This document shows positions 1 through 6,463 of a stretch of DNA of 25,954 nt, piece by piece. Every line of letters begins with the position of its first letter. The stretch's first letter is position 1. This DNA is from Porphyromonadaceae bacterium (GTDB lineage: Bacteria; Bacteroidota; Bacteroidia; Bacteroidales; Dysgonomonadaceae): positions 1-25,954 of the forward strand of contig JALHIE010000045.1 of the NCBI GenBank assembly GCA_022840285.1, given 5' to 3'. The notes below the pieces were generated by a model. It saw only the letters and a program-made list of their open reading frames with translations, did no database searches and had not been told where the DNA came from. The translations under genes and the position numbers were made by a program.

Positions 1-91
1 TTTGTCTTTTAATTCTATGGATTTAAACGGTAGCATAAAATCGTTGCATTGTAGTTATTGAGTGTGAACAATCTTTTATGCGAAAAGTTTA

Positions 92-122
92 ACAAAAAAC
101 GGAATGACGCCGTCATTCCGTT
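92..122 (-). terminator. Intrinsic terminator downstream of trpS
   Basis: Twelve-base arms AACGGAATGACG and CGTCATTCCGTT are perfectly complementary and separated by one base. Read on the minus strand the hairpin is followed directly by a T-run (TTTTTTGTT), the form of a Rho-independent terminator. It lies about 20 bases past the trpS stop codon, so it should end the trpS transcript. The plus side has only a short T-run, so use in both directions is less likely. Bases 1-91 show no gene. Confidence 0.8.
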
Positions 123-143
123 AAAATCAGAATGTCTTTTGTT

Positions 144-1042
144 TTAAAACTTCTTGAACCCTACAATTTCCCGGACTGCAGCAATGGTTTTTGATGCGCT
201 TTCGCGTGCCTTCTCTGCCCCTTCCCGGGTAACCTTTCGTAGATAGGCATCGTCTTTTTCAATTTCGAGAATCCGTTCGCGAATAGGTGAAGTCACGTTG
301 ATAATGTCTTCGGCCAGCTGTTTTTTCAGATCGCCGTAACGGATCTCACACCCGTTCCACTTGTCTTCGTAATGTTGAACTACCGGGCACGTTTTACTTT
401 CTTTTCGATCTCTTTGGGTGAATCTGCCAGGTAAACGGCATTCCCCTCCGATTTTCCCATCTTCCCGCTTCCGTCCAGTCCGGGAATTTTCACCAGCTCT
501 TCTCCGAAGTTATATGCAACAGGCTCTTTAAAATATTCCACTCCGTAGAAATTGTTGAACCGGCGGGCAAACTTACGGGTCATCTCCAAGTGCTGCTCCT
601 GATCTTTTCCCACAGGCACCTTGTCGGCGTTGTGAATCAGAATGTCGGCAGCCATCAGCGTGGGATAGGTAAGTAATCCCGCATTCACGTTCTCGGGTTG
701 TTTTCTCGCTTTCTCCTTGAACGATGTGGTTTTGGCAAGTTCGCCCATGTAAGCGTGCATGTTCAGGTAGAGATACAGCTCGATCGTTTCCGGCACGTCA
801 CTTTGTATATAGATGACCGATTTACCGGGATCAATGCCCGCGGCCAGGTAATCGACCAATACATTTTTAACGTTCCCGTGTAAATCTTTCGGGTCGGGGT
901 GTGTGGTGAGTGAGTGAATATCGGCAATAAAAAAGAAACACCGGTTTTCGTCCTGCATCCGGATAAAGTTGCGTAACGCACCGAAGTAATTTCCTAAATG
1001 CAGGTTTCCTGTCGACCGGATTCCACTGAGTACTGTATCCAT
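144..1042 (-). pseudogene. trpS: Tryptophanyl-tRNA synthetase, disrupted by internal deletion and frameshift
   Basis: TrpRS charges tRNA-Trp with tryptophan in the cytoplasm. The N-terminal 219 residues are intact: class I signature TGNLHLGN (residues 11-18) and the KMSKS-loop variant KMGKS (194-198). The frame then runs into a stop at 382..380 just after KKVKRA. The C-terminal 80 residues (PVVQHYEDKW to the end, with RYGDLKKQLAED) continue in another frame from about 386 to the stop at 146..144. Together the pieces give about 299 residues against roughly 330 in the family. From memory of Bacteroides TrpRS, the block from VTDSGP to about LVSTP is missing, so this looks like a deletion of 3n+1 bases rather than a single-base slip. 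The ATG at 1042 sits behind a TAnnTTTG box. TrpRS is normally essential, so either a second trpS exists or this is an assembly error. Confidence 0.85.
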
Positions 1043-1068
1043 ATTGAAATTGACTGTTATTTGAAGTG

Positions 1069-1076
1069 CAAAGGTA
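1069..1076 (-). promoter_or_regulatory. trpS promoter -7 box
   Basis: TACCTTTG on the minus strand matches the Bacteroidota -7 consensus TAnnTTTG and lies 26 bases upstream of the trpS ATG. No clear -33 TTTG is seen at the usual spacing. Confidence 0.6.
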
Positions 1077-1153
1077 ATAAATATTTACGATTTAGAATTT
1101 GATGTGTCCGGTTGTTTGATGAGGCAGAATCACGAAACTCATCCTTTTTTTCG

Positions 1154-1161
1154 TAAATTTG
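1154..1161 (+). promoter_or_regulatory. Hexosaminidase promoter -7 box
   Basis: TAAATTTG matches TAnnTTTG and lies 42 bases before the ATG at 1204. It overlaps an in-frame TTG at 1159, which argues that translation starts at 1204 and not further upstream. Confidence 0.6.
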
Positions 1162-1203
1162 CAAATCACAAATCAATCAAACAACAAATTCAATAGTTTT
1201 ACG

Positions 1204-3081
1204 ATGAAGAGATTTATTCTACTGTTTTCCTTGTCCTTTTTCGGATTACTGGCTTTTGGCCAGCAAGTTGAACGGGAAATTTCCATTATTCCCGAACCTG
1301 TCTCCGTGGTGAAAAAAGGAGGGCATTACCTGCTTCCCGACAACATAGTGATTTCCGCTCCTTCAGGAGATGAGATGAACTTTATAAGCGAACACCTGGC
1401 GAAAAAACTTTCTACTGCACCGGATAAAAAAGTGACCGTGCACAACAACGAGTCTGACGGGGACATTATTTTGACGATCAACGCGAAAGCAGATTCCCAA
1501 ATTAGTGACGAGGGTTACACGTTGTCGGTTACCTCGGGTAAGGTGAGCATTAATGCCAATAAGCCGGCCGGGTTGCTGTACGGTATTCAAACATTTTTAC
1601 AGCTTTTGCCGCCTCAGGTTGAGAGTGATAAGCCCGAAAGGAGCGTTTCCTGGCAGGTTCCCCAGGTTGAGATTACCGATTATCCCCGGGTAGGCTGGCG
1701 CGGGTTAATGCTGGATGTTTCCCGTCATTTTTTTTCCGTTGACGAGGTTAAACAATACCTGGATAATATGGTGAAATATAAGTACAACCTGTTCCATTGG
1801 CACCTCACTGACGACGAAGGATGGCGAGTCGAGATAAAAAGCCTGCCCAAACTGACGGAAGTTGGAGCATGGCGTCAGGAGCAAATCGGGTGGTTTGGAG
1901 GCTTCTCACAGCCCAATCCCGATGCCCCTAAAAAGTATGGCGGTTTTTATACGCAAGAACAGGTCAAGGAGATTGTTCAATACGCCAAAGAGCGCAACAT
2001 TCAGGTTATGCCTGAAATCGATGTGCCCGGACACAGTTCGGCTATTCTTGCGGCTTATCCTGAACTGGCTTGTTTTCCTGAAAGCGAAACACACGCCGTG
2101 CGTACGGGTGCGCCTTTTCTGGACATATACGAAAATACGCTTTGCCCATCCAACGAAAAAGTGTATGAGTTTTTGGACAAGCTGATGACTGAAGTGGCTT
2201 CGCTTTTCCCCTTTGAATATATTCATACGGGTGGCGATGAAGCGCCGTACACGTTTTGGGAAAAAAGCCCCGATGTGAAAAAGCTTATGCAGCGCGAAGG
2301 CATTAAGGATATGGCCGGAGTGCAATCCTATTTTGGTAAACGGCTGGAACGGATTATTTTATCAAAAGGCAAAAAAATGATGGGCTGGGACGAAATTCTG
2401 GAAGGCGGTATTACGCCAACCACTGCCTTGATGAGCTGGCGCGGCATTAATTACGGAATTGAAGCGTCCAAATCGGGGCATTATGTCGTGATGAGCCCAA
2501 CCAATTACGTGTATATCGATTACATGCAGGGTGATATCAGTACAGAACCCCGCGTGTATGCTTCGTTGCGGTTGAACCAGACTTATAAATTCGACCCGGT
2601 TCCCGAAGGAGCTGATGCCAACTATATTTTAGGCGGTCAGGCCAACCTTTGGACAGAACAGGTTTACAACATCCGTCAGGCGGAATACATGACCTGGCCG
2701 CGCGGATTTGCTGTTTCCGAATCGCTTTGGTCTCCAAAAGAAAAAAAAGATTGGGATAAGTTTGTATCGAAAACGGAAAATCATTTTGTGCGTTTTGATT
2801 ATGCGAAGACGAAGTATTCACCAGCCATATACGATCCTATTGTGCATGTTACGCGCAAAGACGAACAGTATTTTGTGGAGCTTGCGCCTGAAATCGGAGG
2901 ATTGGACATTTACACCAGTTTCGACAGTTCAACACCGGATAACTTCTATCCCAGGTATACCAAACCGCAACCTATTCCCAAGGATGCCGTTATGATGCGT
3001 ATAATCACGTATCGCGGCGACAAGCCCATGGGACGGTTGTTAAGCATTCCGGTAGAAGATTTGAAGAAAAGAGTCCGGTGA
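1204..3081 (+). CDS. Secreted GH20 beta-N-acetylhexosaminidase
   Basis: Family GH20 enzymes remove terminal GlcNAc or GalNAc from glycans and chitin or peptidoglycan fragments by substrate-assisted catalysis. The 625-residue product starts with a signal peptide (MKRFILLFSLSFFGLLAFG) and so is exported, probably to the periplasm or surface. An N-terminal GH20b-type domain covers about residues 25-155. The catalytic barrel follows, with GLMLDVSRHFF, the WHLTDDEGWR strand and the Asp-Glu pair of HTGGDEA at D345/E346. A C-terminal region with GLDIYTSFD and PRYTKPQPIP resembles the extra domain common in Bacteroidales homologues. ATG 1204 is preferred because upstream in-frame codons lie in the promoter. 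The gene is divergent from trpS and has no SusC/SusD partners nearby. It appears complete. Confidence 0.92.
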   Translation: MKRFILLFSLSFFGLLAFGQQVEREISIIPEPVSVVKKGGHYLLPDNIVISAPSGDEMNFISEHLAKKLSTAPDKKVTVHNNESDGDIILTINAKADSQISDEGYTLSVTSGKVSINANKPAGLLYGIQTFLQLLPPQVESDKPERSVSWQVPQVEITDYPRVGWRGLMLDVSRHFFSVDEVKQYLDNMVKYKYNLFHWHLTDDEGWRVEIKSLPKLTEVGAWRQEQIGWFGGFSQPNPDAPKKYGGFYTQEQVKEIVQYAKERNIQVMPEIDVPGHSSAILAAYPELACFPESETHAVRTGAPFLDIYENTLCPSNEKVYEFLDKLMTEVASLFPFEYIHTGGDEAPYTFWEKSPDVKKLMQREGIKDMAGVQSYFGKRLERIILSKGKKMMGWDEILEGGITPTTALMSWRGINYGIEASKSGHYVVMSPTNYVYIDYMQGDISTEPRVYASLRLNQTYKFDPVPEGADANYILGGQANLWTEQVYNIRQAEYMTWPRGFAVSESLWSPKEKKDWDKFVSKTENHFVRFDYAKTKYSPAIYDPIVHVTRKDEQYFVELAPEIGGLDIYTSFDSSTPDNFYPRYTKPQPIPKDAVMMRIITYRGDKPMGRLLSIPVEDLKKRVR

Positions 3082-3085
3082 TGGG

Positions 3086-3116
3086 TTGCATAATAAAAAG
3101 ATTATCACTATCTTTG
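3086..3116 (+). promoter_or_regulatory. Promoter of the rplY-pth-hslR operon
   Basis: A -33 TTG at 3086-3088 and a -7 box TATCTTTG at 3109-3116 are separated by 20 bp, the usual Bacteroidota arrangement. The ATG of rplY follows 87 bases after the -7 box, giving a leader of roughly 80 nt. Confidence 0.7.
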
Positions 3117-3203
3117 CGCCGCTTTTGAAAGCTCCCTCGTGTGATGGGAAATAAAGAAGCAAAAACAGGCTTTATTTTGAGTAACACAAACAAAAATTAA
3201 AAA

Positions 3204-3782
3204 ATGAAAACGTACGAATTAAAAGGCGAAGTCAGAGAAGATTTCGGAAAAAAAGCAGCGAGAAGCTACCGCAGCGAAGGACTTATCCCCTGTGTGGTTT
3301 ATGGCGGAAGTAACGAAAAAAACATCAATTTTGTGGTGAAAAACAGCGATGTCCGCAACCTCATCTATACACCCGAAGTTTATTTGATCAATCTTGTTCT
3401 GGACGGAAAATCCATGATGGCTACTTTGAAAGAGATACAGTTCCATCCTGTCAAAGACAATATTCTTCACATTGATTTTCTGCATGTATTCCCCGATGTT
3501 CCGGTAGTGATTGAACTCCCGGTTCGTCTGGAAGGGTTGGCCGCTGGTGTTAAATCGGGAGGTAAGCTGTCGCTCGACTTGCGCAAACTGAAAGTGAAAG
3601 CATTAGCTGAAAAGCTTCCCCAGGAGTTGGTTGTCAACGTCGAAGAACTCGAGTTGGGAAAATCCATTCAAGTGGGTGAGTTGAACTTCGAAGGACTGGA
3701 GTTGCTGACACCGAAAAATGCCGTTGTTTGCCGCGTTCAGCTGACACGTGCTGCTCGAGGTGCCGCCGCAAAAGCACAGTAA
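3204..3782 (+). CDS. rplY: Ribosomal protein bL25, CTC-type
   Basis: bL25 binds 5S rRNA in the large ribosomal subunit. The 192-residue product has the N-terminal L25 barrel (LKGEVREDFGKKAAR, then LIPCVVYGG at about 28-36 and FHPVKDNILHIDFL at about 81-94). The C-terminal TL5/CTC extension includes the block GLAAGVKSGGKL, and the tail is rich in Ala and Arg. This long CTC form is usual in Bacteroidota, while the E. coli protein has only the first domain. It is the first gene of a three-gene operon with pth 21 bases downstream, a pairing seen in many bacteria. It appears complete. Confidence 0.95.
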   Translation: MKTYELKGEVREDFGKKAARSYRSEGLIPCVVYGGSNEKNINFVVKNSDVRNLIYTPEVYLINLVLDGKSMMATLKEIQFHPVKDNILHIDFLHVFPDVPVVIELPVRLEGLAAGVKSGGKLSLDLRKLKVKALAEKLPQELVVNVEELELGKSIQVGELNFEGLELLTPKNAVVCRVQLTRAARGAAAKAQ

Positions 3783-3803
3783 GGGTAAAGAGAAAACGTT
3801 AAA

Positions 3804-4367
3804 ATGAAGTATTTGATTGTGGGGTTGGGGAACATCGGACCTGATTACGAGAATACCCGCCACAACATAGGATTTATGGTATTGGACGCTTTTGCAAAAG
3901 CGTCCAATACTGTTTTTCAGGATAAGCGATACGGTTTTGTCGCCGAGACCCGGTTGAAAAATAAATCGCTCGTGCTGCTGAAACCTTCCACCTTTATGAA
4001 CCTAAGCGGGAATGCTGTCCGGTATTGGTTGCAAAAAGAAAGGATTGAAGACAGGAATCTCCTCGTTGTGGTAGATGACCTGGCTTTGCCGTTCGGCACA
4101 CTTCGGTTGAAATCGAAAGGCAGCGATGCCGGACATAACGGATTGAAGCACATTGAACAAACCCTGGGTACCCAGCAATACGCCAGGCTGAGATTCGGGA
4201 TCGGGAATGATTTTCCGCGTGGAGCGCAGGTGGATTATGTGCTGGATGAGTTTACCGGTGAAGAGAAACAGTTCCTTCCCGAACGATTGGATAAGGCTGC
4301 GGAAATTATCCGCAGTTTTTGCCTGGCCGGCGTAGCTATCACGATGAATCAGTATAACAATAAGTAG
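3804..4367 (+). CDS. pth: Peptidyl-tRNA hydrolase
   Basis: Pth cleaves peptidyl-tRNA released from stalled ribosomes and so recycles tRNA. The 187 residues match the family end to end: YLIVGLGNIG at 3-12, the catalytic His in NTRHNIGFM (about H20), the PSTFMNLSG loop, DDLALPFGTLRLK, and GSDAGHNGLKHI with its conserved His. Length is normal. It lies between rplY (21 bases upstream) and hslR (19 bases downstream), as part of one operon. A perfect 32-bp palindrome followed by a T-run sits inside codons 26-36 (see the separate entry). The protein sequence across it is still family-like, so it is not an insertion. Confidence 0.96.
   Translation: MKYLIVGLGNIGPDYENTRHNIGFMVLDAFAKASNTVFQDKRYGFVAETRLKNKSLVLLKPSTFMNLSGNAVRYWLQKERIEDRNLLVVVDDLALPFGTLRLKSKGSDAGHNGLKHIEQTLGTQQYARLRFGIGNDFPRGAQVDYVLDEFTGEEKQFLPERLDKAAEIIRSFCLAGVAITMNQYNNK
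3879..3917 (+). terminator. Terminator-like perfect palindrome inside pth
   Basis: Bases 3879-3910 form a perfect 32-bp palindrome centred between 3894 and 3895, followed by TGTTTTT. On RNA this would be a stem of about 14 bp with a tiny loop and a short U-run, the layout of an intrinsic terminator or attenuator, located 75 bases into the pth reading frame. Translation would normally mask it. It may reduce transcription of pth and hslR relative to rplY when ribosomes are not following. It could also arise by chance from the codons for VLDAFAKASNT. Confidence 0.35.
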
Positions 4368-4386
4368 TAAGGCGGTACCAACATGT

Positions 4387-4791
4387 ATGAACGAAGTTCG
4401 GATCGATAAATGGATGTGGGCCGTGCGGATTTTTAAAACCCGCACGGTTGCGTCGGATGCATGCAAGAAAGGACGTGTGTTGATCGATAACGTATCGGTA
4501 AAGCCGTCGAGAATGATCCGAACGGGAGATGTGATCCAGGTACGCAAACCGCCGGTAACTTTTTCCTTTAAAGTGTTGGCCCTATCCGATAAACGGATGG
4601 GTGCGAAACTTGTTCCGCAATTTATGGAGAACGTTACTCCGCCCGAACAATACGAAATCCTGGAACTGAATAAGATAAGCGGATTTGTTGACAGGCAGCG
4701 CGGTACCGGGCGCCCAACTAAAAAAGAACGCCGTGATCTGGAGCAGTTTACCGATACGTTCGACTTTGACGAGTTCGACTGGGATGAATAG
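4387..4791 (+). CDS. hslR: S4-domain RNA-binding protein, Hsp15 (HslR) family
   Basis: Hsp15 binds the free 50S subunit carrying nascent peptidyl-tRNA and helps recycle stalled subunits. The 134-residue product opens with the S4 fold: VRIDKWMWAVRIFKTR at 4-19, then ACKKGRVLID and the VKPSRMIRTGD turn. A basic linker (GRPTKKERRDLEQF) and an acidic tail (DFDEFDWDE) follow. It is last in the rplY-pth operon, which fits a role in rescuing stalled translation alongside Pth. Its stop lies only three bases from that of the convergent comB, and no terminator is visible between them. Confidence 0.9.
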   Translation: MNEVRIDKWMWAVRIFKTRTVASDACKKGRVLIDNVSVKPSRMIRTGDVIQVRKPPVTFSFKVLALSDKRMGAKLVPQFMENVTPPEQYEILELNKISGFVDRQRGTGRPTKKERRDLEQFTDTFDFDEFDWDE

Positions 4792-4794
4792 CGG

Positions 4795-5511
4795 TTATCG
4801 CGACGCTGTCAGCTTTTTACTTTCCCTGTTGTAATACGGCACAACGGAGACTGTGTTCTGCCGGAGGCAATAGGCCGCATCGCCCTCCGCACCGTTGGCG
4901 AGAAGACGGCGGTAATGGTCGGTATTTTTCAGATAATCCATCGGGGAGTTGCTTGCCTTCTCCCATAGCTCCAGCGCTATACGCACGCCATCTGATCCAA
5001 AAACAACTTTCACCCTTTCCGACAACTTTTCCACAAATGCACCAGCAAACAACGTGTCTTCCATACTTACGCAGTTGTTCCAGCCGGCGCATAAGACCAC
5101 AATTCTTTCACCCGACGACAAACAGTTGTCGGCCAGGTTGTCTATGTTGGAAAACGCGCCGATAAAAAGCCGTCCGCAATCTTTGGCAGCCTCTATGGCT
5201 CTTGTGCCGTTGGTAGTAGTGAAAACAATGTCCCGTCCCGACACTTTTTCCGGCGTATATTCAAACGGGGAGTTCCCGAAATCGGCAAACTTCATACGGC
5301 GGGTTTCTCTTTCGGCTCCGACCAGAAATCCCGCGGCTTGGTATCCTCTTGCCTGTTCGATATCGGCAACGGGAATTATCGCAGCAGCCCCGTTGTCGAG
5401 AGCGGTGCACATCGTGGTGGTGGCCCGGAATATATCGACTACCACAACTACATCGTTCTCCTTTTGATAATAGGGATAAAGGGCGGGAGAGAGGCAAATA
5501 TCGACAATCAT
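4795..5511 (-). CDS. comB: 2-phosphosulfolactate phosphatase family protein
   Basis: ComB dephosphorylates 2-phosphosulfolactate to sulfolactate, a step of coenzyme M synthesis in methanogens. The 238-residue product carries the family signatures VVVVDIFRATTTMCTAL (about 20-36), FADFGNSPFEYTPE, VFTTTNGTRAIEAA and LCAGWNNCVSMEDTLFAGA. ATG 5511 is chosen because an upstream in-frame start at 5601 would run through the divergent promoter region and overlap maf. Bacteroidota are not known to make coenzyme M, so the real substrate is uncertain; a role in sulfonate metabolism is possible but not shown here. It appears complete, and no sulfolactate-pathway neighbour is present. Confidence 0.88.
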   Translation of the reverse strand: MIVDICLSPALYPYYQKENDVVVVVDIFRATTTMCTALDNGAAAIIPVADIEQARGYQAAGFLVGAERETRRMKFADFGNSPFEYTPEKVSGRDIVFTTTNGTRAIEAAKDCGRLFIGAFSNIDNLADNCLSSGERIVVLCAGWNNCVSMEDTLFAGAFVEKLSERVKVVFGSDGVRIALELWEKASNSPMDYLKNTDHYRRLLANGAEGDAAYCLRQNTVSVVPYYNRESKKLTASR

Positions 5512-5528
5512 AAACAACGAGTTTAGTG

Positions 5529-5536
5529 CAAATTTA
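5529..5536 (-). promoter_or_regulatory. comB promoter -7 box
   Basis: TAAATTTG on the minus strand lies 17 bases upstream of the comB ATG at 5511, giving a very short leader. It supports 5511 as the start codon. Confidence 0.55.
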
Positions 5537-5539
5537 CAA

Positions 5540-5556
5540 AAAACAAACTTTGTTTT
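5540..5556. repeat. Inverted repeat between divergent comB and maf promoters
   Basis: AAAACAAA and TTTGTTTT flank a single C. The symmetric 17-bp site sits between the two opposite -7 boxes and could be an operator shared by both genes, but its low complexity makes chance likely. Confidence 0.25.
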
Positions 5557-5557
5557 G

Positions 5558-5565
5558 TAACTTTG
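5558..5565 (+). promoter_or_regulatory. maf promoter -7 box
   Basis: TAACTTTG matches TAnnTTTG and lies 15 bases before the maf ATG, which implies a nearly leaderless transcript. Confidence 0.5.
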
Positions 5566-5580
5566 TTGAAATTTTAGGGA

Positions 5581-6174
5581 ATGGCCATTGCAAATTATCA
5601 CCTTATCCTCGCCTCCAATTCTCCCCGGCGAAAAGAACTGCTCTCCGGTATCGACGTCGGGTACGAAATAAGAACGTTGCCCGACATCGAAGAAACATAC
5701 ACCAACGATACTCCTCCGGAGAAAGTGGCGGAATTCCTCGCCCGGAAAAAAGCAACCGCCTACCTGCCGCAGCTAAAAGAGAATGAACTCCTGATTACGG
5801 CCGATACCGTTGTTCTTCTGAACGACAAAGTTTACGGGAAGCCTGTTGATAATGCCGAAGCCAGGCAGATGCTCCGCGATCTTTCGGGACAGACACACCG
5901 GGTCGTCACGGGAGTTTGTCTTACATCCGTAAAAAAACAGGTGACTTTCTCCGACGTTTCCCGGGTTACTTTTGCCAAATTAACGGACGAAGAGATTGCC
6001 TACTACGTGGAAAAATACCGCCCGCTGGATAAAGCCGGCGCTTACGGCGTACAGGAATGGATCGGGTACGTGGCGGTAAAACATATCGAGGGCTCCTATT
6101 TTAACGTGATGGGGTTGCCGATCCACCGTGTGTATGAAGAATTGAAATCGAGTTTCGGGTTTGCCAGGAAATGA
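5581..6174 (+). CDS. maf: Maf-family nucleoside triphosphate pyrophosphatase
   Basis: Maf proteins hydrolyse dTTP, UTP or modified pyrimidine triphosphates to the monophosphate and so clean the nucleotide pool. The 197-residue product shows ILASNSPRRKELL (about 9-21) with the phosphate-binding SPRR, ITADTVVLLNDKVYGKP (about 71-87), the SGQTHRVVTGV block and AGAYGVQEWIG with its conserved Gln. Length is normal for YhdE-type Maf. The ATG follows a -7 box by 15 bases. It is transcribed away from comB. No partner gene follows, and 289 bases separate it from the aspartokinase. Confidence 0.95.
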   Translation: MAIANYHLILASNSPRRKELLSGIDVGYEIRTLPDIEETYTNDTPPEKVAEFLARKKATAYLPQLKENELLITADTVVLLNDKVYGKPVDNAEARQMLRDLSGQTHRVVTGVCLTSVKKQVTFSDVSRVTFAKLTDEEIAYYVEKYRPLDKAGAYGVQEWIGYVAVKHIEGSYFNVMGLPIHRVYEELKSSFGFARK

Positions 6175-6463
6175 CAAAAGGACTTGTTGCGTTAATTTAA
6201 GGATTTCAAAACATCCAAAATCATTATCATCGATAAAATTATCAATATCTTTCGAGTGGTTTCTCAGAATATCCGCATTCCCCTTATGACAGGCCTTCTC
6301 CCGCGTTTACCGGGTTCTATGGTGATAATTTCTTTATAATTAATTATAGCTGAAATATTTTTACGCAAATTACGTCATTTTTTCTAATCTGCAAAAAAAA
6401 TCCCTACATTTGCACGTCATAAAACGTATCCGTCACAGGCGGATCAAAATTGCAAACAGAACG
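6175..6463. other. Intergenic region between maf and the aspartokinase gene
   Basis: No convincing gene is present. The region is AT-rich and has no strong terminator after maf, only a weak GGAT/ATCC stem near 6200. Near its 3' end it holds the promoter of the downstream gene and a short hairpin, ATCCG-TCACAGG-CGGAT at 6428-6444, in the presumed leader. I do not recognise a lysine riboswitch or other known element. Confidence 0.6.
6405..6412 (+). promoter_or_regulatory. Aspartokinase promoter -7 box
   Basis: TACATTTG matches TAnnTTTG and lies 51 bases before the ATG at 6464. An in-frame TTG at 6410 falls inside the box, so translation from there is unlikely. Confidence 0.6.

Noticed and set aside
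4949..5467. Open frame of 172 codons on the plus strand opposite comB
   Set aside because: comB is clearly the coding strand by family motifs; this frame has low-complexity Ser/Thr content and no start signal.
5512..5601. Longer comB beginning at 5601
   Set aside because: The extra residues are unlike the family, cross the comB and maf promoters and overlap the maf start.
6410..6463. Extended N-terminus of the aspartokinase from a TTG at 6410
   Set aside because: The TTG is inside the -7 box TACATTTG, so it would be upstream of the transcription start; family N-termini match ATG 6464.
6175..6463. Lysine riboswitch upstream of the aspartokinase
   Set aside because: No conserved lysine riboswitch core could be recognised; only a short isolated hairpin is present.
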